64,000 bases of DNA from NCBI GenBank assembly GCA_016490735.1, contig JAEMWC010000021.1:2293501-2357500 (forward strand). Reading direction: 5' to 3'. How positions within the stretch are numbered: position 1 is the first letter of the stretch; each line of letters opens with the position of its first letter. Below the pieces are notes generated by a model, which did not search any database, was not told the origin of the DNA, and saw only the letters and a list, made by a program, of their open reading frames with translations. This document shows positions 41,001 through 54,179 of this stretch, in pieces. The translations under genes and the position numbers were made by a program. This DNA is from Pachyseris speciosa (taxonomy: Eukaryota; Cnidaria; Anthozoa; Scleractinia; Pachyseridae).

Positions 41001-44000
41001 GTGATTGATCAGAGTAATTTATTTGGTTTTGTTAAACCGCTCCTTCACTATTTTTTTTAGTCGCAAATTGGGAATTAGCAGAACTAAAACAAAGGGAAAT
41101 CATTGATGGTTCTGAAAAATGAAATTTTATAAGTCTAACGTTATGGCCAAAATATACCAGTTGGAGAAAGGTCACCGTGTATCCAAAGAGATGGGATCTT
41201 TAAAATTAAGCATACTCTGTCCCAGTCCCTTTTCAATTTTATTTTACGCTGAAATGGTTTTACTACGAGTTATACATAGTTTAAAATCCTTTATCTTACC
41301 AATTAAATAAACTACCCACCCAGCAGAACGGAAATTCCTACAAAAAGAGAATTGAAGTTTGGCTTAACTTATCCAGCAGCCTTTCTAACGGATAGTCAAA
41401 GCTGCTTTCTTTGGCATTATGCCTCAACTTTTGTCATGACAACACAATAGGAAGAGAAAAATGTATCCCTTCATGTACCTGCAACTTTCAGACAATCGAA
41501 ATAAAAAATTTCCAGTTGTGATCGTCGTGTATTCCAAAATACGGTAAAAGTTGGTACTTACCAAGCTTGCTTACTTCTTTATATTAAGGCAGTTTAGCTG
41601 AAATTTCTCTATAATAATATAAAAGTATTGGTTATTCTTAGATTGATTTTTAAGAACATTTACATATGCTTGAATGAATTAAATTTAACTGTGAATTCTC
41701 TTTCTTTGCTCCTTTGAAAAGCTTGTGATTCTAAACAACAAAGCGGAGGAACCAGTAAATCATTCACTAAATAAGAAAGAGTTTGTGTATCTGCAGCGTT
41801 CCCTAAATATGGGAATCGTTGATCAGCCAAGTTTAAAGTGACCGAGGTCGTCCGAATTAACATCCAGCGTAAATTGTTTAAAAGAGAATAGAATAGAAAG
41901 CAACAGTTCATTTTTAAGTTTCACGTTTTTCTTCGTAACGAATGCAACTTGTAAAAAGGTTCCATATCAAACTTTGTCATTATGACGTTGATGAACAATA
42001 TTGATTACTACCCGTGCATTCCACTACAATTATTACAGTATTTAGCACTCCTATCAAGTTTTCATTAAAATCGAACGTGCCTTGTGAGAGTATAGAGCAC
42101 TCAAATAGCGCCATTTTTCTGCGCGTGCAGCTTTAAAATCATCCCAAATCTGGCATTTTGCTCAATCCAAAACAGAAACTTCTCGATAAAGTCGAACAGT
42201 CATACTACAGAACTGACAAGACGAAATCTAAGTGCTGCCTGTTTTTATTATAATTTAAGGATTTTAGCGTCACCTTGATGCGATCAGACGCCATTAATAC
42301 GCGCGCACCGCAAACTGAGAATTGACCTTTTCTCAGTTTTCCCACAGATTAAAATGAATTGATGTACAAATGTGGGTAAAACTATATTGAGTGTTCTCGT
42401 TACTCCCTTGGATGCCTTACATCAGACTAAGCACTGTCAGTAAGGGAAAGCACGGCTGCCGATCCTATTTAATTGGTATGTAATAATTGTTTTGTTATAC
42501 ATGTTCTATTCAAACACAGTGGCCATAATACGAGCAGAGTACACTTTGATCACATTTTCTTAAATAAATTAAGCAACTGTGTTCACATGTTTTTCTCGTA
42601 GAAGTTTTACGCCTCGTAAAGCATCAATTGAAAATTCACAAGCAAAACAACTTTTTATTTAAGAACTGTATTCACCCTTAAGGACATCATTAAGCTGGTT
42701 AAGTGGGACTTTTTACTGACAATTAATCATTTTTATCCATATCCAAAAATAATTTATGTAAACCATACAAAACAAAAAGTCTACGTAAGAAAAGCGTGCT
42801 CAATATAGATGTTTTCGATACTAAAAAAAGGAAATGAACACGAAAAGCAACTGCAGCGGCAAGTTTCCAACTCTTACCAGTATTATGCCACACCCCGTAC
42901 ACACATATATATATTCAAGTTAATTTTTAATTTATTCCTCTGAATGTTTCTCGTCGTGGCAATTAAGAACTTTAATCGTTGAGGATTTTTGAAGGTGCGG
43001 GTAGCCACTAATACTTGCCATATATACGACCAACTTTAATCTCTCTGTAATAAGAAATTTAACATTTATATCAACACATTTTATCCCTTAAGTCCTTGCA
43101 CGCCTGACAAACATCATTTAAAAATTCGCAATTGGTACAAGGTTTAATTGGAATAGTTTATATAACCTTTGACAGCATTTAGCTGGTAAAATGGGTATTA
43201 CTAAAGTGCCTAGCCTGATATATGTATGTTTCATCCCTGCGAACGGACTCATCAGGGACCTTTTGGTGTAGCCAACTAGTTAAACATCGCATTTGAAGTC
43301 CCGCCAGCAATCAAATGATGGTGGCAATCTGGCCTTATATCTCATAAGGATTCCCAATTGCATAACGTGTCGATAAACTATTGAAATTGTAAAGAATAAT
43401 TCAATGTATGTTAAAGACTTACCAGATCACATTAATTTATGAGGTATCCTTGTCACTCCAGCCACATCCCATAAGCTTTATGTTTTCTAGCCTGACATAT
43501 GTATGTTTCATCCCTGCCAAGGGACTCATCAGAGACCATACGTATGTCAGGCTAGCCAAGTTAATATGCATTGAATTATTCTTTACGAGTTCAATAGTTG
43601 TTTATCGGCACGTTATGCAATTGGGAATCCTTATGAGATCTAATTCCAGAATGCCACTATCATTTGACTCTTTTTAACTGCGCCAACCACCTCATCTTCT
43701 AGAAATTCTGAGTCCCTTTTTAACTTTGTACAGTAATTCAGGAATTTCCCGCACTCGAGATCATGATCACAGGTCGCATCAACCTCGTTCTGCCGCGCAT
43801 TGGGCATGTCAGCCTCAGCTGGCTTTCCTTTCTTTGCATTTCGTCTTTTCCTTTTTCGCTCCTCCTGAAGCCTTTTTTTCCACTCCCGTTTTTGTCTCTT
43901 CTTCTCCTCTTTCGAATGTCGGACGAAAGCGATACCTCTCGTCTTTCAGTATCGATATTTTATTTCTACGTTTAACGACGTACAGCTGTATACCAGTTTT

Positions 44001-44668
44001 ATTACAGGTTGGAAAATGAAGAAAAGAAGAATAGTGTAGCTCATTCTTACCTTCAAACGAGAAATTGTGCGTGTTTTCGTTGTGTCCAAGTATACCTGCA
44101 GCCTCGCAGAGAACAATAACTTGAATTTGAAGATACAGCAGTTTTATGTTTATTGTCGAAAGTAATTTACCTTTGTTTTTGTTTTTCTTCACCTCGCTCT
44201 TGGATTGGTTAGCAAAATTTGCATCATTTTCTCAACTAATGAGAAGTACAAACAAAGCGCAATTTTCCGCCATTGCCGTCGGCTACATTTAATTGTTTTC
44301 TAATATGTTTGGTTTATTCCATTGTAAATCGCGTCCTTTGTGACTGATAAGAGTAATGTCTTTGGTTTTGTTAAACCGCTCCTTCAGTATTTTTTAAGCA
44401 CAAATTGGGAATTAGCAGAACTAAAACAAAGGGAAATCATTGATGGTTCTGAAAGATGTAAATTTTATAAATTTAGTCTTATGGTCCAAACATGCCAGTT
44501 GGAGCAAAGGTCACCGTTTTTCCAAAGAGATGAGATCTTCAAAGTTAAGCATATTCTGTTCCAGTCCCTTTTATATTATATTCTACGCTCAAATGGTTTT
44601 ACTAGGAGTTCTACACAGTTTAAAATCCCTTTATCTTACCAATTAAACAAACTACCCACCCAGCAGGA
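35036..44668. repeat. Tandem array of about 3.3-kb units, left half
   Basis: The landmark GTTTAGTGTCGAAAG recurs at about 35,045, 37,515, 40,815 and (slightly changed) 44,148, giving units of about 2.5, 3.3 and 3.3 kb; the first lacks roughly 0.8 kb. In these units a minus-strand exon encodes a Leu/Ile-rich segment ending in donor GTAAGC, and another encodes a strongly basic segment ('KRQKREWKKRLQEERKRKR' type) ending in an acidic part. Many short open frames recur once per unit; I read them as repeat-derived, not as separate genes. Confidence 0.85.
36675..37050. repeat. Unit-borne long hairpin (representative copy)
   Basis: An arm of about 110 bp containing AAGGATTCCCAATTGC pairs with its complement about 250 bp away; inside, TGACATATGTATG and CATACGTATGTCA form a second stem around a loop TTTCATCCCTGCCAAGGGAC. 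Other copies lie near 39,960-40,340, 43,300-43,680, 45,815-46,200, 47,490-47,890 and 50,760-51,140. It looks like an old foldback element amplified with the unit. Confidence 0.8.
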
Positions 44669-47600
44669 AATTTCCTATTCCGATTGTCTAAAAGTTGCAG
44701 GTACATGAAGGGATACATTTTTCTCTTCGTGTTGTGTTGTCATGGCAAAAGTTGAGGCATAATGACAAGGAAATCAGCTTCGACTATCCGATAGAAAGGC
44801 TGCTCGATAAGTTAAGCAAAACTTCAAGTCCCTTTTTGTAGGAATTTCCGTTCTGCTGGGTGACTAGTTTGTTGAATTGGTAAAATAAAGAATTTTAAAC
44901 TGTGTAAACTCATAGTAAAACCACTTCAGCGTAAAACAAGATTGAGAAGGGACTGGGACAGAATATGCTTAACTTTGAAGATCTCACCTTGCTCCAAGTG
45001 GCATGTTGCCATAAGATTTGATTTATAAAATTTGCATTTTCCAGAACCATCAATGATTTTCCTTTGTTTTAGTACTGGTAATTCCCAAGTTGTGTTTAAA
45101 AAAATACTGAAGGAGCGGTTTCACAAAACCAAAGAAATTACTCCGATCAATTACAAAGGACGCGAATTAACAGCGCAATAAACCAAACATATTACAAAAC
45201 AATTAAATGTAGCCGACGGCGGTTGCGGAAAATTGCGCTTTGGTTGTACCTTTCATTAGTTGAGAAAGTGATGGGAATTTTGCTAATCAATCAAAGAGCG
45301 AGGTGAAGAAAAACAAAGGTAAATTACTTTCGACACTAAACATAAAACTGCTGTATCTTCAAATCCAAGTTATTGTTCTCTGCGAGGCTGCAGGAATAGT
45401 TCGAGACAACGAAAACAAGCACAATTTCTCGTTTCAAGGTAAGCCTGAGATACACTATTCTTCCTTTCTCGATCTTCAAACCTGTAATAAAACTGGTATG
45501 CAGATGTACGTCTTTAAACGTACAAATAAAATATCGATACTGTAAGACGAGACGTACCGCTCTCGTCGACATTCAAAAGAGGAGAAAAAGAGACTAAAAC
45601 GGGGGGTGGAAGAAAATGCTTCAGGAGGAGCGAAAAAGGAAAAGACGAAATGCAAAGAAAGGAAAGCCAGCTGAGATTGACTTGCCCGATGTGCGGCAGA
45701 ACAAGATTGATGAGGCCTGTGATGATGATATCGAGTGCGGGAAATTCCTGAATTACTTTTCAAAGTAAAAAAGTGACTTAGAATTGCTAAAAGATGAGGT
45801 GTTTGGCGCAGTTAAAAAGAGTCAAATGATGGTGGCAATCTGGGATTATATCTCATAAGGATTCCCCATTGCATAACGTACAGATAAACAACTATTGAAA
45901 TCGTAAAGAAAAATTTAATACACATTAATTTGGCTAGCCTTACATAGGTATGGTCTCTGATGAGTCCGTTGGCAGGGATGAAACATACATATGTCAGGCT
46001 AGAAAACATAAGGCTTGTGGGATGTGGCTGGAGATACAAGGATACCTTATAAATTAATGTGATCTGGTGAGCCGTTAATATACATTGAATTATTCTTTAC
46101 AATTTCAATAGTTTATAGACACGTTATGCGACTGGAAATCGTTATGAGATATAAGGCCAAATTTCCACCATCATTTGATTGCTCGCGGAACCTCAAACGC
46201 GATGTTTAACGAGTTGGCTACACGGAAAGGTCTCTGATCAGTCCTTTGGCAGGGATGAAACATACGTATATCAGGTTAGGCACGTTAGTAATCCCCATTT
46301 TACTAGCTAAATGTTGCCAAAGGTTATATAAACTATTTCAATTGAACCTTGTACCAATTACGAATTTTTAAATGATGTTTGTCAGGCGTGCAAGGACTTA
46401 AGGGATAAAATGTGTTAATATAAGTAGTAAATTTCTTAATGCGGAGAGATTAAAGTTGGTCGTATATATGGCAAGTATTAGTAGCTACGCTCTGCTTCAA
46501 AATCCTCAACGAGTAAGGTCCTCAATTGCCACGACGACAATTATTCACGGGAATAAAGTAAAATTTACTTGAATATATATATATGTGTGTACGAGGTGTG
46601 ACAAAATACTGGAAACAGTTGGAAACTTGCTGATGCGGTTGCTTTTCGTGTCCATTTCCTTCTTTTAGTATCAAAAACATGTATATTTAGCACGCTTTTC
46701 TTACGTAGACTTTATGTTTTGTATGGTTTACATAAATTATTTTTGGATATGAATAAAAATGATTAATTGTCAGTAAGAAGTCCCACTTAACCAGCTTAAT
46801 GCTGCCCTTAAGGATGAATACAGTTCTGAAATAAAAGTTGTTTTGCTTTTGAATTATCAATTGACGCCTTATGAGGCGTAACACTTCTACGAGAAAAATA
46901 TATGAATACGGGTGCTTAATTTATTAAAGAGAAGGGAATCAAAGTGTACAGTTAACTGTGCTCGTATTATGGCCACTGTGTTTGAACAGAACATGTTTAA
47001 CATAACTATTAATTAAATAGCATCGGCAGCCGCGCTTTCCCTTACTGACAGTGCTTAGTCTGATGTAGGGCATCCAAGGGAGTAACGAGAACACTCAATA
47101 TAGTTTTACCCACATTTGTAAATAAATTCAGTTTAATCTGTGAGAAAACTGAAAAAAGGTCTATTCTCAGTTTTCTCTGCGCGCGTATTAATGGCGTCTC
47201 TGATCGAATCAAGGTGACGCTAAAATCGTTAAATTATAATAAAAACAGGCAGCACTTAGATTTCGTCTTGTCACTTCTGTAGTATGACTGTTCGATTCTA
47301 TCGAGAAGTTTCTGTTTTGGATTGAGCAAAATGCCAGATTTGCGATGATTTTGAAGCATTGACATGACCGATGCGTGGCAGAACGAAATTGATGAGACCG
47401 GTGATGATGATCTTGAGTGCGGAAAATTCCTAAATTATTGTACAAAGATAAAAAGTGATTCAGAATTTCTAGAGGATAAAGTAGTTGGCGCAGTTAAAAA
47501 GAGTCAAATGATGGTGGCAATCTGGAATTATATCTCATAAGGATTCCCAATTCCATAACGTGCCGATAAACAACTATTGAACTCGTAAAGGATAATTCAA

Positions 47601-50600
47601 TGCATATTAACTTGGCTAGACTGACATACGTATGGTCTCTGATGAGTCCCTTGGCAGGGATGAAACATACATATGTCAGGCTAGAAAACATAAGGCTTGT
47701 GGGATGTGGCTGGAGTAACAAGGATACCTCATAAATTAATGTGATCTGGTAACCCGTTAATATACATTGAATTATTCTTTACACTTTCAATAGTTTATAG
47801 ACACGTTATGCAATTGGGAATTCTTATGAGATATAAGGCCAGATTGCCACCATCATTTGATTTCTGGCAGGGCTTCAAACGCGATGTTTAACGAGTTCGC
47901 TATAGCTAAAGGTCTCTGATGAGTCCCTTGGCAGGGATAAAACATGAAACTATTCCGATTGAACCTTGTTTCAATTGTGAATTTTTAAATAGTGTTTGTC
48001 AGGCGTGCAAGGACTTAACGAATAAAATGTGTTAATATAAATGTTAAATTTCTTAATGCAGAAAAATTAAAGTTGGTCGTATATATGGCAAGTATTAGTG
48101 GCTACGCTCTTCCTCAAAAATCCTTAACGATTAAGGTCCTCAATTGCCACGACGAGAAACATTTAGTGGAATAAATTAAAAATTATCTTGAATGTATATG
48201 TGTGTGTACGAGTTGTGGCATAATACTGGTAACAGTTGGAAACTTGCTGATGCAGTTGCTTTTCCTGTTCAGTTCCTTCTTTTAGTATTAAAAACATCTA
48301 TATTGAGCACGCTTTTCTTACGTAGACTTTTTGTTTTGTATGGTTTACATAAATTATTTTTCGATATGAATAAAAATGATTAATTGTCTGTAAAACGTTC
48401 TACTTAACCAGCTAAATGCTGTCCTTAAGGATGAATACAGTTTTGAAATAAAAGTTGTTTTGCTTGAGAATTTTCAATTGATGCTTTATGAGGCGTAAAA
48501 TTTATGCGAGAAAAAGATGTGAAGACAGATACTTATTTGATTAAAAAGAGAAGGGAATCAAAATATACTCTGCTCGTATTATGGCTAATGTGTTTGAATA
48601 GAACATGTACAACATAAGTATTATTAAATACAAATTAAATAGAATCGGCAGCCGCGCTTTCCCTTACTGACAGTGCTTAGTCTGCTGTAAAGCATCCAAT
48701 GGAGTAGTGAGAACACTTAATATAGTTTTACCCACATTTGTAAATAAAATCTATTTAATCTGTAAGAAAACTGAGAAAAGGTCTATTATCAGTTTGCGGT
48801 GCGCGCGTATTAACGGCGTCTCTGATCGAATGAAGGTGACGCTAAAATCGTTAAATTATAATAAAAACAGACAGCACTTAGATTTCGTCTTGTCAGTTCT
48901 GTTGTATGACTGTTCGATTCTATCGAGAAGTTTCTGTTTTGGATTGAGGAAAATGCCGGATTTGGGATGATTTTGAAGCTGCACGCGCAGAAAAATTACG
49001 CTATTTGAGTGCTCTATACTCTCACAAGGCACGTTCGATTTTAATGAAAACTGGATACGTGTGCTAAATACTGTAATAATTGTAGCGGGATCAATATTTT
49101 TTATCCGCGTCATAATAACAAACTTTGATATAAAACCTTTTTACAAGTTGCTTTCGTTACAAAGAAAAACCTGAAACTTAAATTGAACTGTTGCTTTCTA
49201 TTCTATTCTGTTTTAAATAATTTACGCTGGATGTTAATTTGGACGGCCTCGGTCACTTTAAACTTGGCTGATCAACGATTCCCAAATTTGGGGAAGGCTG
49301 CAAACACTCAAACTCTTTCTTATTTAGTGAGTGATTTACTGGTTCCTCCGCTTTGTTGTTTAGAATCACAAGCTTTTCAAAGGAGCAAAGAAAGAGAGTT
49401 TACAGTTAAATTCAATTCATTCAAGCATATGTAATTGTTCTTAAAAGTCAATGTAAGAATGACCAATAATATTTTAGTATTATACAGATATTTCAGCTAA
49501 AATGCTTTAATATAAAGAAGCAAGGAAGCCTAATGAACACCACCTTTTCCCTTACTTTTGGATACACGAAGATCACAGCTGGAAATTTCTTATTTCGATT
49601 GTCTGAAAGTTGCAGGTACATGATGGAATACATTTTTCTCTTCGTGTTGTGTTGTCATGAGAAAAGTTGAGGCATAATGCCAAGGAAATCAGCTTTGACT
49701 ATCCGATAGAAAGGCTGCTCGATAAGTTAAGCAAAACTTCAATTCTCTTTTTGTAGGAATTTCCGCTCTCCTTGGTGGGTAGTTTGTTTAATTGGTAAGA
49801 TAAAGGATTTTAAACTGTGTAGAACTCCCAGTAAAACCATTTCAGCGTAAAATAAAATTGACAAGGGACTGGGACTGAATATGCTTTACTTTGAAGATCT
49901 CATCTCTTTGGAAACACGGTGACCTTGCTCCAACTGGCATGTTTTGACCATCAGATTAGATTTATAAAATTTGTAACTTTCAGAACCATCAATGATTTGC
50001 CGTTGTTTTAGTTCTGCTAATTCCCAATTTGTGTTTAAAAAAATACTGAAGGGGCGGTTTAACAAAACCAAAGAAATTACTTTGATTAATTACAAAGGAC
50101 GCGAATTAGCAGCGCAATAAACCAAACATATTACAAAACAATTAAGTGTAGCCGACGGCAATGGCGGAAAATTGCGCTTTGATTGTACTTCTCATTAGTT
50201 GAGAAAGTGATGCGAATTTTGCTAACCAATCAAAGAGCGAGGTGAAGAAAAACAAAGGAAAATTACTTTCGACACTAAACATAAAACTGCTGTATCTTCA
50301 AATTTAAATTATTGTTCTTTGCGAGGCTGCAGGAATAGTTAAACACAACGAAAACAAGCACAATATCTCGTTTGAAGGTAAGCCTGAGCTACACTATTCT
50401 TCTTTTCTTCATTTTCCAACCTGTAATAAAACTGGTATACAGCTTTACGTCGTTAAACTTAGAAATAAAACATCGATACTGAAAGACGAGAGGTACCGCT
50501 CTCGTCGACATTGGAAAGAGGAGAAGAAGAGGCATAAACGGGAATGGAAGAAAAGGCTTCAGGAGGAGCGAAAAAGGAAAAGACGAATTGCAAAGAAAGG

Positions 50601-51511
50601 AAAGCCAGCTGAGATTGACATACCCGATGAGCGGCAGAACGAAATTGATGGGGCCTGTGATAATGATATCGAGTGCGCGAAATTCCTGATTTACTGTACA
50701 AAGTTAAAAAGTGACTCAGAATTGCTAGAAGATGAGGTGGTTGGCGCAGTTAAAATGAGTCAAATGATGGTGGCAATCTGGAATTATATCTCATAAGGAT
50801 TCCCAATTACATAACGTGCCGATAAACAACTATCGAAATTGTAAAGAACAATGCCATGCATATTAACTTGGCTAGCCTGACATACGTATGGTCTCTGATG
50901 AGTCCCTTGGCAGGGATGAAACATACATATGTCAGGCTAGAAAACATAAAGCTTGTGGGATGTGGCTGGAGTAACAAGGATACCCCATAAATTAATGAGA
51001 TCTGGTAAGCCGTTAATATACATTGAATTATTCTTTACACTTTCAATAGTTTATCGAGACGTTATGCAATTGGGAATGCTTATGAGATATAAGGCCAGAT
51101 TGCCACCATCATTTGATTTCTGGCGGGACTTCAAACGCGATTATTAACGAGTTGGCTACACCAAAAGGTCTCTGATGAGTCCCTTGGCAGGGATGAAACA
51201 TACGTATATCAGGCTAGGCCTGTTTGTAATACCCATTTTACCAGTTAAATGTTGCCAAAGGTTATATAAACTATTCCGATTGAACCTTGTACCAACTGTG
51301 AATTTTTAAATGATGTTTGTCAGGCGTGCAAGGACTTAACGAATAAAATGTGTTAATATAAATGTTAAATTTCTTAATGCAGAGAGATTAAAGTTGGTCG
51401 TAAATATGGCAAGTATTAGTGGCTACGCTCTGCCTCAAAAATCCTCAACGATTAAGGTCCTCAATTGCCACGACGAGAAGCATTCAGGAGAGTAAATTTA
51501 AAGTAACTTGA

Positions 51512-51576
<65 letters not shown>

Positions 51577-54165
51577 GGGTGTGGCATAATACTGGTAACA
51601 GTTGGAAACTTGCTGATGCAGTTGCTTTTTGTGTTCATTTCCTACTTTTAGTATTCAAAAACTCTATATTGAGCACCCTTTTCTTACGTAGAATTTTTGT
51701 TTTGTATGGTTACACAAGTTATTTTTGGATAGGAATAAAAATGATAATTGTCTGTAAAAAGTCCCACTTAACCAGCTAAATGCTGTTCTTAAGGATGAAT
51801 CCAGTTTTGAAATAAAAGTTGTTTTGCTTGTGAATTTTCAATTGATGCTTTATGAGGCGTAAAACTTCTGCGTGAAAATATGTGAATACAGATGCTTAAT
51901 TTATTAAAGAGAAGGGAATCAAAGTGTACTCTGCTTGTGTTATGGCCAGTGTGCAGGTATAACTATCTATTACTAAATACAAATTAAATAGAATCGGCAG
52001 CCGCGCTTTCCCTTACTGACAATGCTAAGTCTGATGTTAGGCATCCAAGGGAGTAACGAGAACACTCAATATTGTTTTAGTCACATTTGTAAATAAATTT
52101 ATTTTTATCTGTGGGAAAACTAAGAAAAGGTCTATTCTTAGCTTGCGCTGCGCGCGTATTAATGGCGTCTCTGATCGCATCAAGGTGACGCTAAAATCGT
52201 TTAATTGTAATAAAAACTGACAGCACTTAGATTTCGTCTTGTCAGTTCTGTTGTATGACTATTCGATTTTATGGAGAAGTTTCTGTTTTGGATTGAGCAA
52301 AATGTCAGATTTGCGTTGATTTTGAAGCTGCTCGCGCAGACAAATGGCGACATTTGAGTGCTCTATACTCTTACAAGGCACGTTCGATTTTAATGAAAAC
52401 TGGATACGTGTGCTAAATACTGTACTAATTGTAGCGGAATCCACGGGGGGGTAATCAATATGTTTTTTATTAACGTCATAATGACAAACTTTGATATAAA
52501 ACCTTTTAACAAGTTGCATTCGTTACGAAGAAAAACCTGAAACTTGAAATAAACTGTTGTTTTCTATTCTATTCTCTTTTAAACATTTTACGCTGGATGT
52601 TAATTTGGACGGCCTCGGTCACTTTAAACTTGGCTGATCAACGATTCCCATATTTAGGGAAGGCTGTAGATACACAAACTCTTTCTTATTCTGTGAGTGA
52701 TTTACTGGTTCCTCCGCTTTGTTGTTTAGAATCACAAGCTTTTCAAAGGAGCAAAGAAAGAGAGTTTACAGTTAAATTTAATTCATTCAAGCATATGTAA
52801 TTGTTCTTAAAAGTCAATGTAAGAATGACCAATAATATTTTAGTATTATACAGAAATTTCAGTTAAAATGCTTTGATATAAAGAAGCAAGGAAGCCTGAT
52901 TAACACCACCTTTTCCCTTATTTTTGGATACACGAAGATCACAGCTGGAAATTTCTTATTCCGATTGTCTGAAAGTTGCAGGTACAATTGAAGAGATACA
53001 TTTTTCTCTTCGTGCTGTGTTGTCATGACAAAAGTTGAGGCATAATGCCAAGGAAATCAGCTTTGACTATCCGATAGAAAGGCTGCTCGATAAGTTAAGC
53101 GAAACTTCAATTCTCTTTTTGTATGAATTTCCGCTCTCCTGGGTGGGTAGTTTGCTTAATTGGTAAGATAAAGGATTTTAAATTGTGTAGAACTCCTAGT
53201 AAAACCATTTCAGCGTAAAATAAAATTGACAAGGGACTGGGACAGAATATGCTTTACTTTGAAGATCTCATCTCTTTGGAAACACGGTGACCTTGCTCCA
53301 ACTGGTATGTTTTGAGCATAAGATTAGTTTTATAAAATTTTCAACCTTTAGAACCATCAATGATTTGCCGTTGTTTTAGATCTGCTAATTCCCAAGTTGT
53401 GTTCAAAAATGATCGCGCGTCATGTTGGTTAAACATTTGTAGTCAATAATACTGACTCAATAATACTGAAGGAGCGGCTTAACAAAACCAAAGAAATTAC
53501 TCTGATTAATCACAAAGGACGCGAATTAACAGCACAATAAACCAAACATTACAAAACAATTAAATGAAGCCGACGACAATGGTGGAAAATTGCGCTCTGA
53601 TTGTACTTCTCATTTGTTGAGAAAGTGATGCGAATTTTGCTAACCGATCAAAGAGCGAGATGAAGAAAAACAAAGGTAAATTGCTTTCGACACTGAAAAT
53701 AAAACTGCTGTATTTTTAAATTAAAGTTATTGTTCTCTGCGAGGCTGCAGGAATAGTTTGACACAACGAAAACACGCACAATTTCTCGTTTGAAGGTAAG
53801 CCTGAGCTACACTATTCTTCTTTTCTTCATTTTCCAACCTGTAATAAAGCTTGTATACACCTGTACGTCATTAAGCGTAGATATAAATCATCGATACTGA
53901 AAGACGAGAGGTACCGCTCTCGTCGACACTCGAAAGAGGAGAAGAAGAGACAAAAACGGGAGTGGAAGAAAAGGCTTCAGGAAGAGAAAAAGGAAAAGAC
54001 GAGATGCAAAGAAATGAAAGCCAGTTGAGATTGACTTGCTAGATGTGGGGCAGAACGAGATTGACGGGGCCTGTGATGATGATCTTGAGTGCGGGAAATT
54101 CCTGAATTACTGCACAAAGTTAAAACGTAAGGCAGAATTGCTAGAAGATGAGGTTGCAGGCGCAG
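44669..54165. repeat. Tandem array of the same units, right half in opposite orientation
   Basis: The same landmarks appear reverse-complemented at about 45,340, 50,280 and 53,700; the first interval (4.9 kb) contains a truncated unit with a junction near 47,355. On this side the unit exons read on the plus strand: the basic exon is visible at about 45,525-45,770, 50,455-50,760 and 53,865-54,165. The plus-strand orientation leads directly into the kinase-like pseudogene. I see no intact gene in the array. Confidence 0.85.
51515..51573. repeat. (TG)n dinucleotide microsatellite
   Basis: About 29 uninterrupted TG units inside one 3.3-kb unit; other units have a short AT/GT tract at the same place, so it is a local expansion. 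Confidence 0.98.
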
Positions 54166-54179
54166 TAAAAAAGTGAAAG

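Larger units (their letters stand above)
27597..44668. repeat. Left arm of a giant imperfect palindrome
   Basis: Reading outward from about 44,668, this arm matches the reverse complement of the right arm. Matched landmarks: 28,560 with 63,017 (signal-peptide ATG), 31,144-31,386 with 60,408-60,662, 32,325-32,510 with 57,116-57,300, 32,880-32,965 with 55,066-55,152. The last matched base, 27,597, pairs with the right window edge, so the arm may extend further. A Penelope-like element and an SGNH-hydrolase element are insertions found only in this arm. Confidence 0.9.

Noticed and set aside
51516..51779. Frame beginning with repeated Cys-Val
   Set aside because: Translation of the (TG)n microsatellite within a repeat unit.
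35036..54165. Regularly spaced repeats considered as a CRISPR-like array
   Set aside because: Units are about 3.3 kb, without short repeats and spacers, in eukaryotic DNA.
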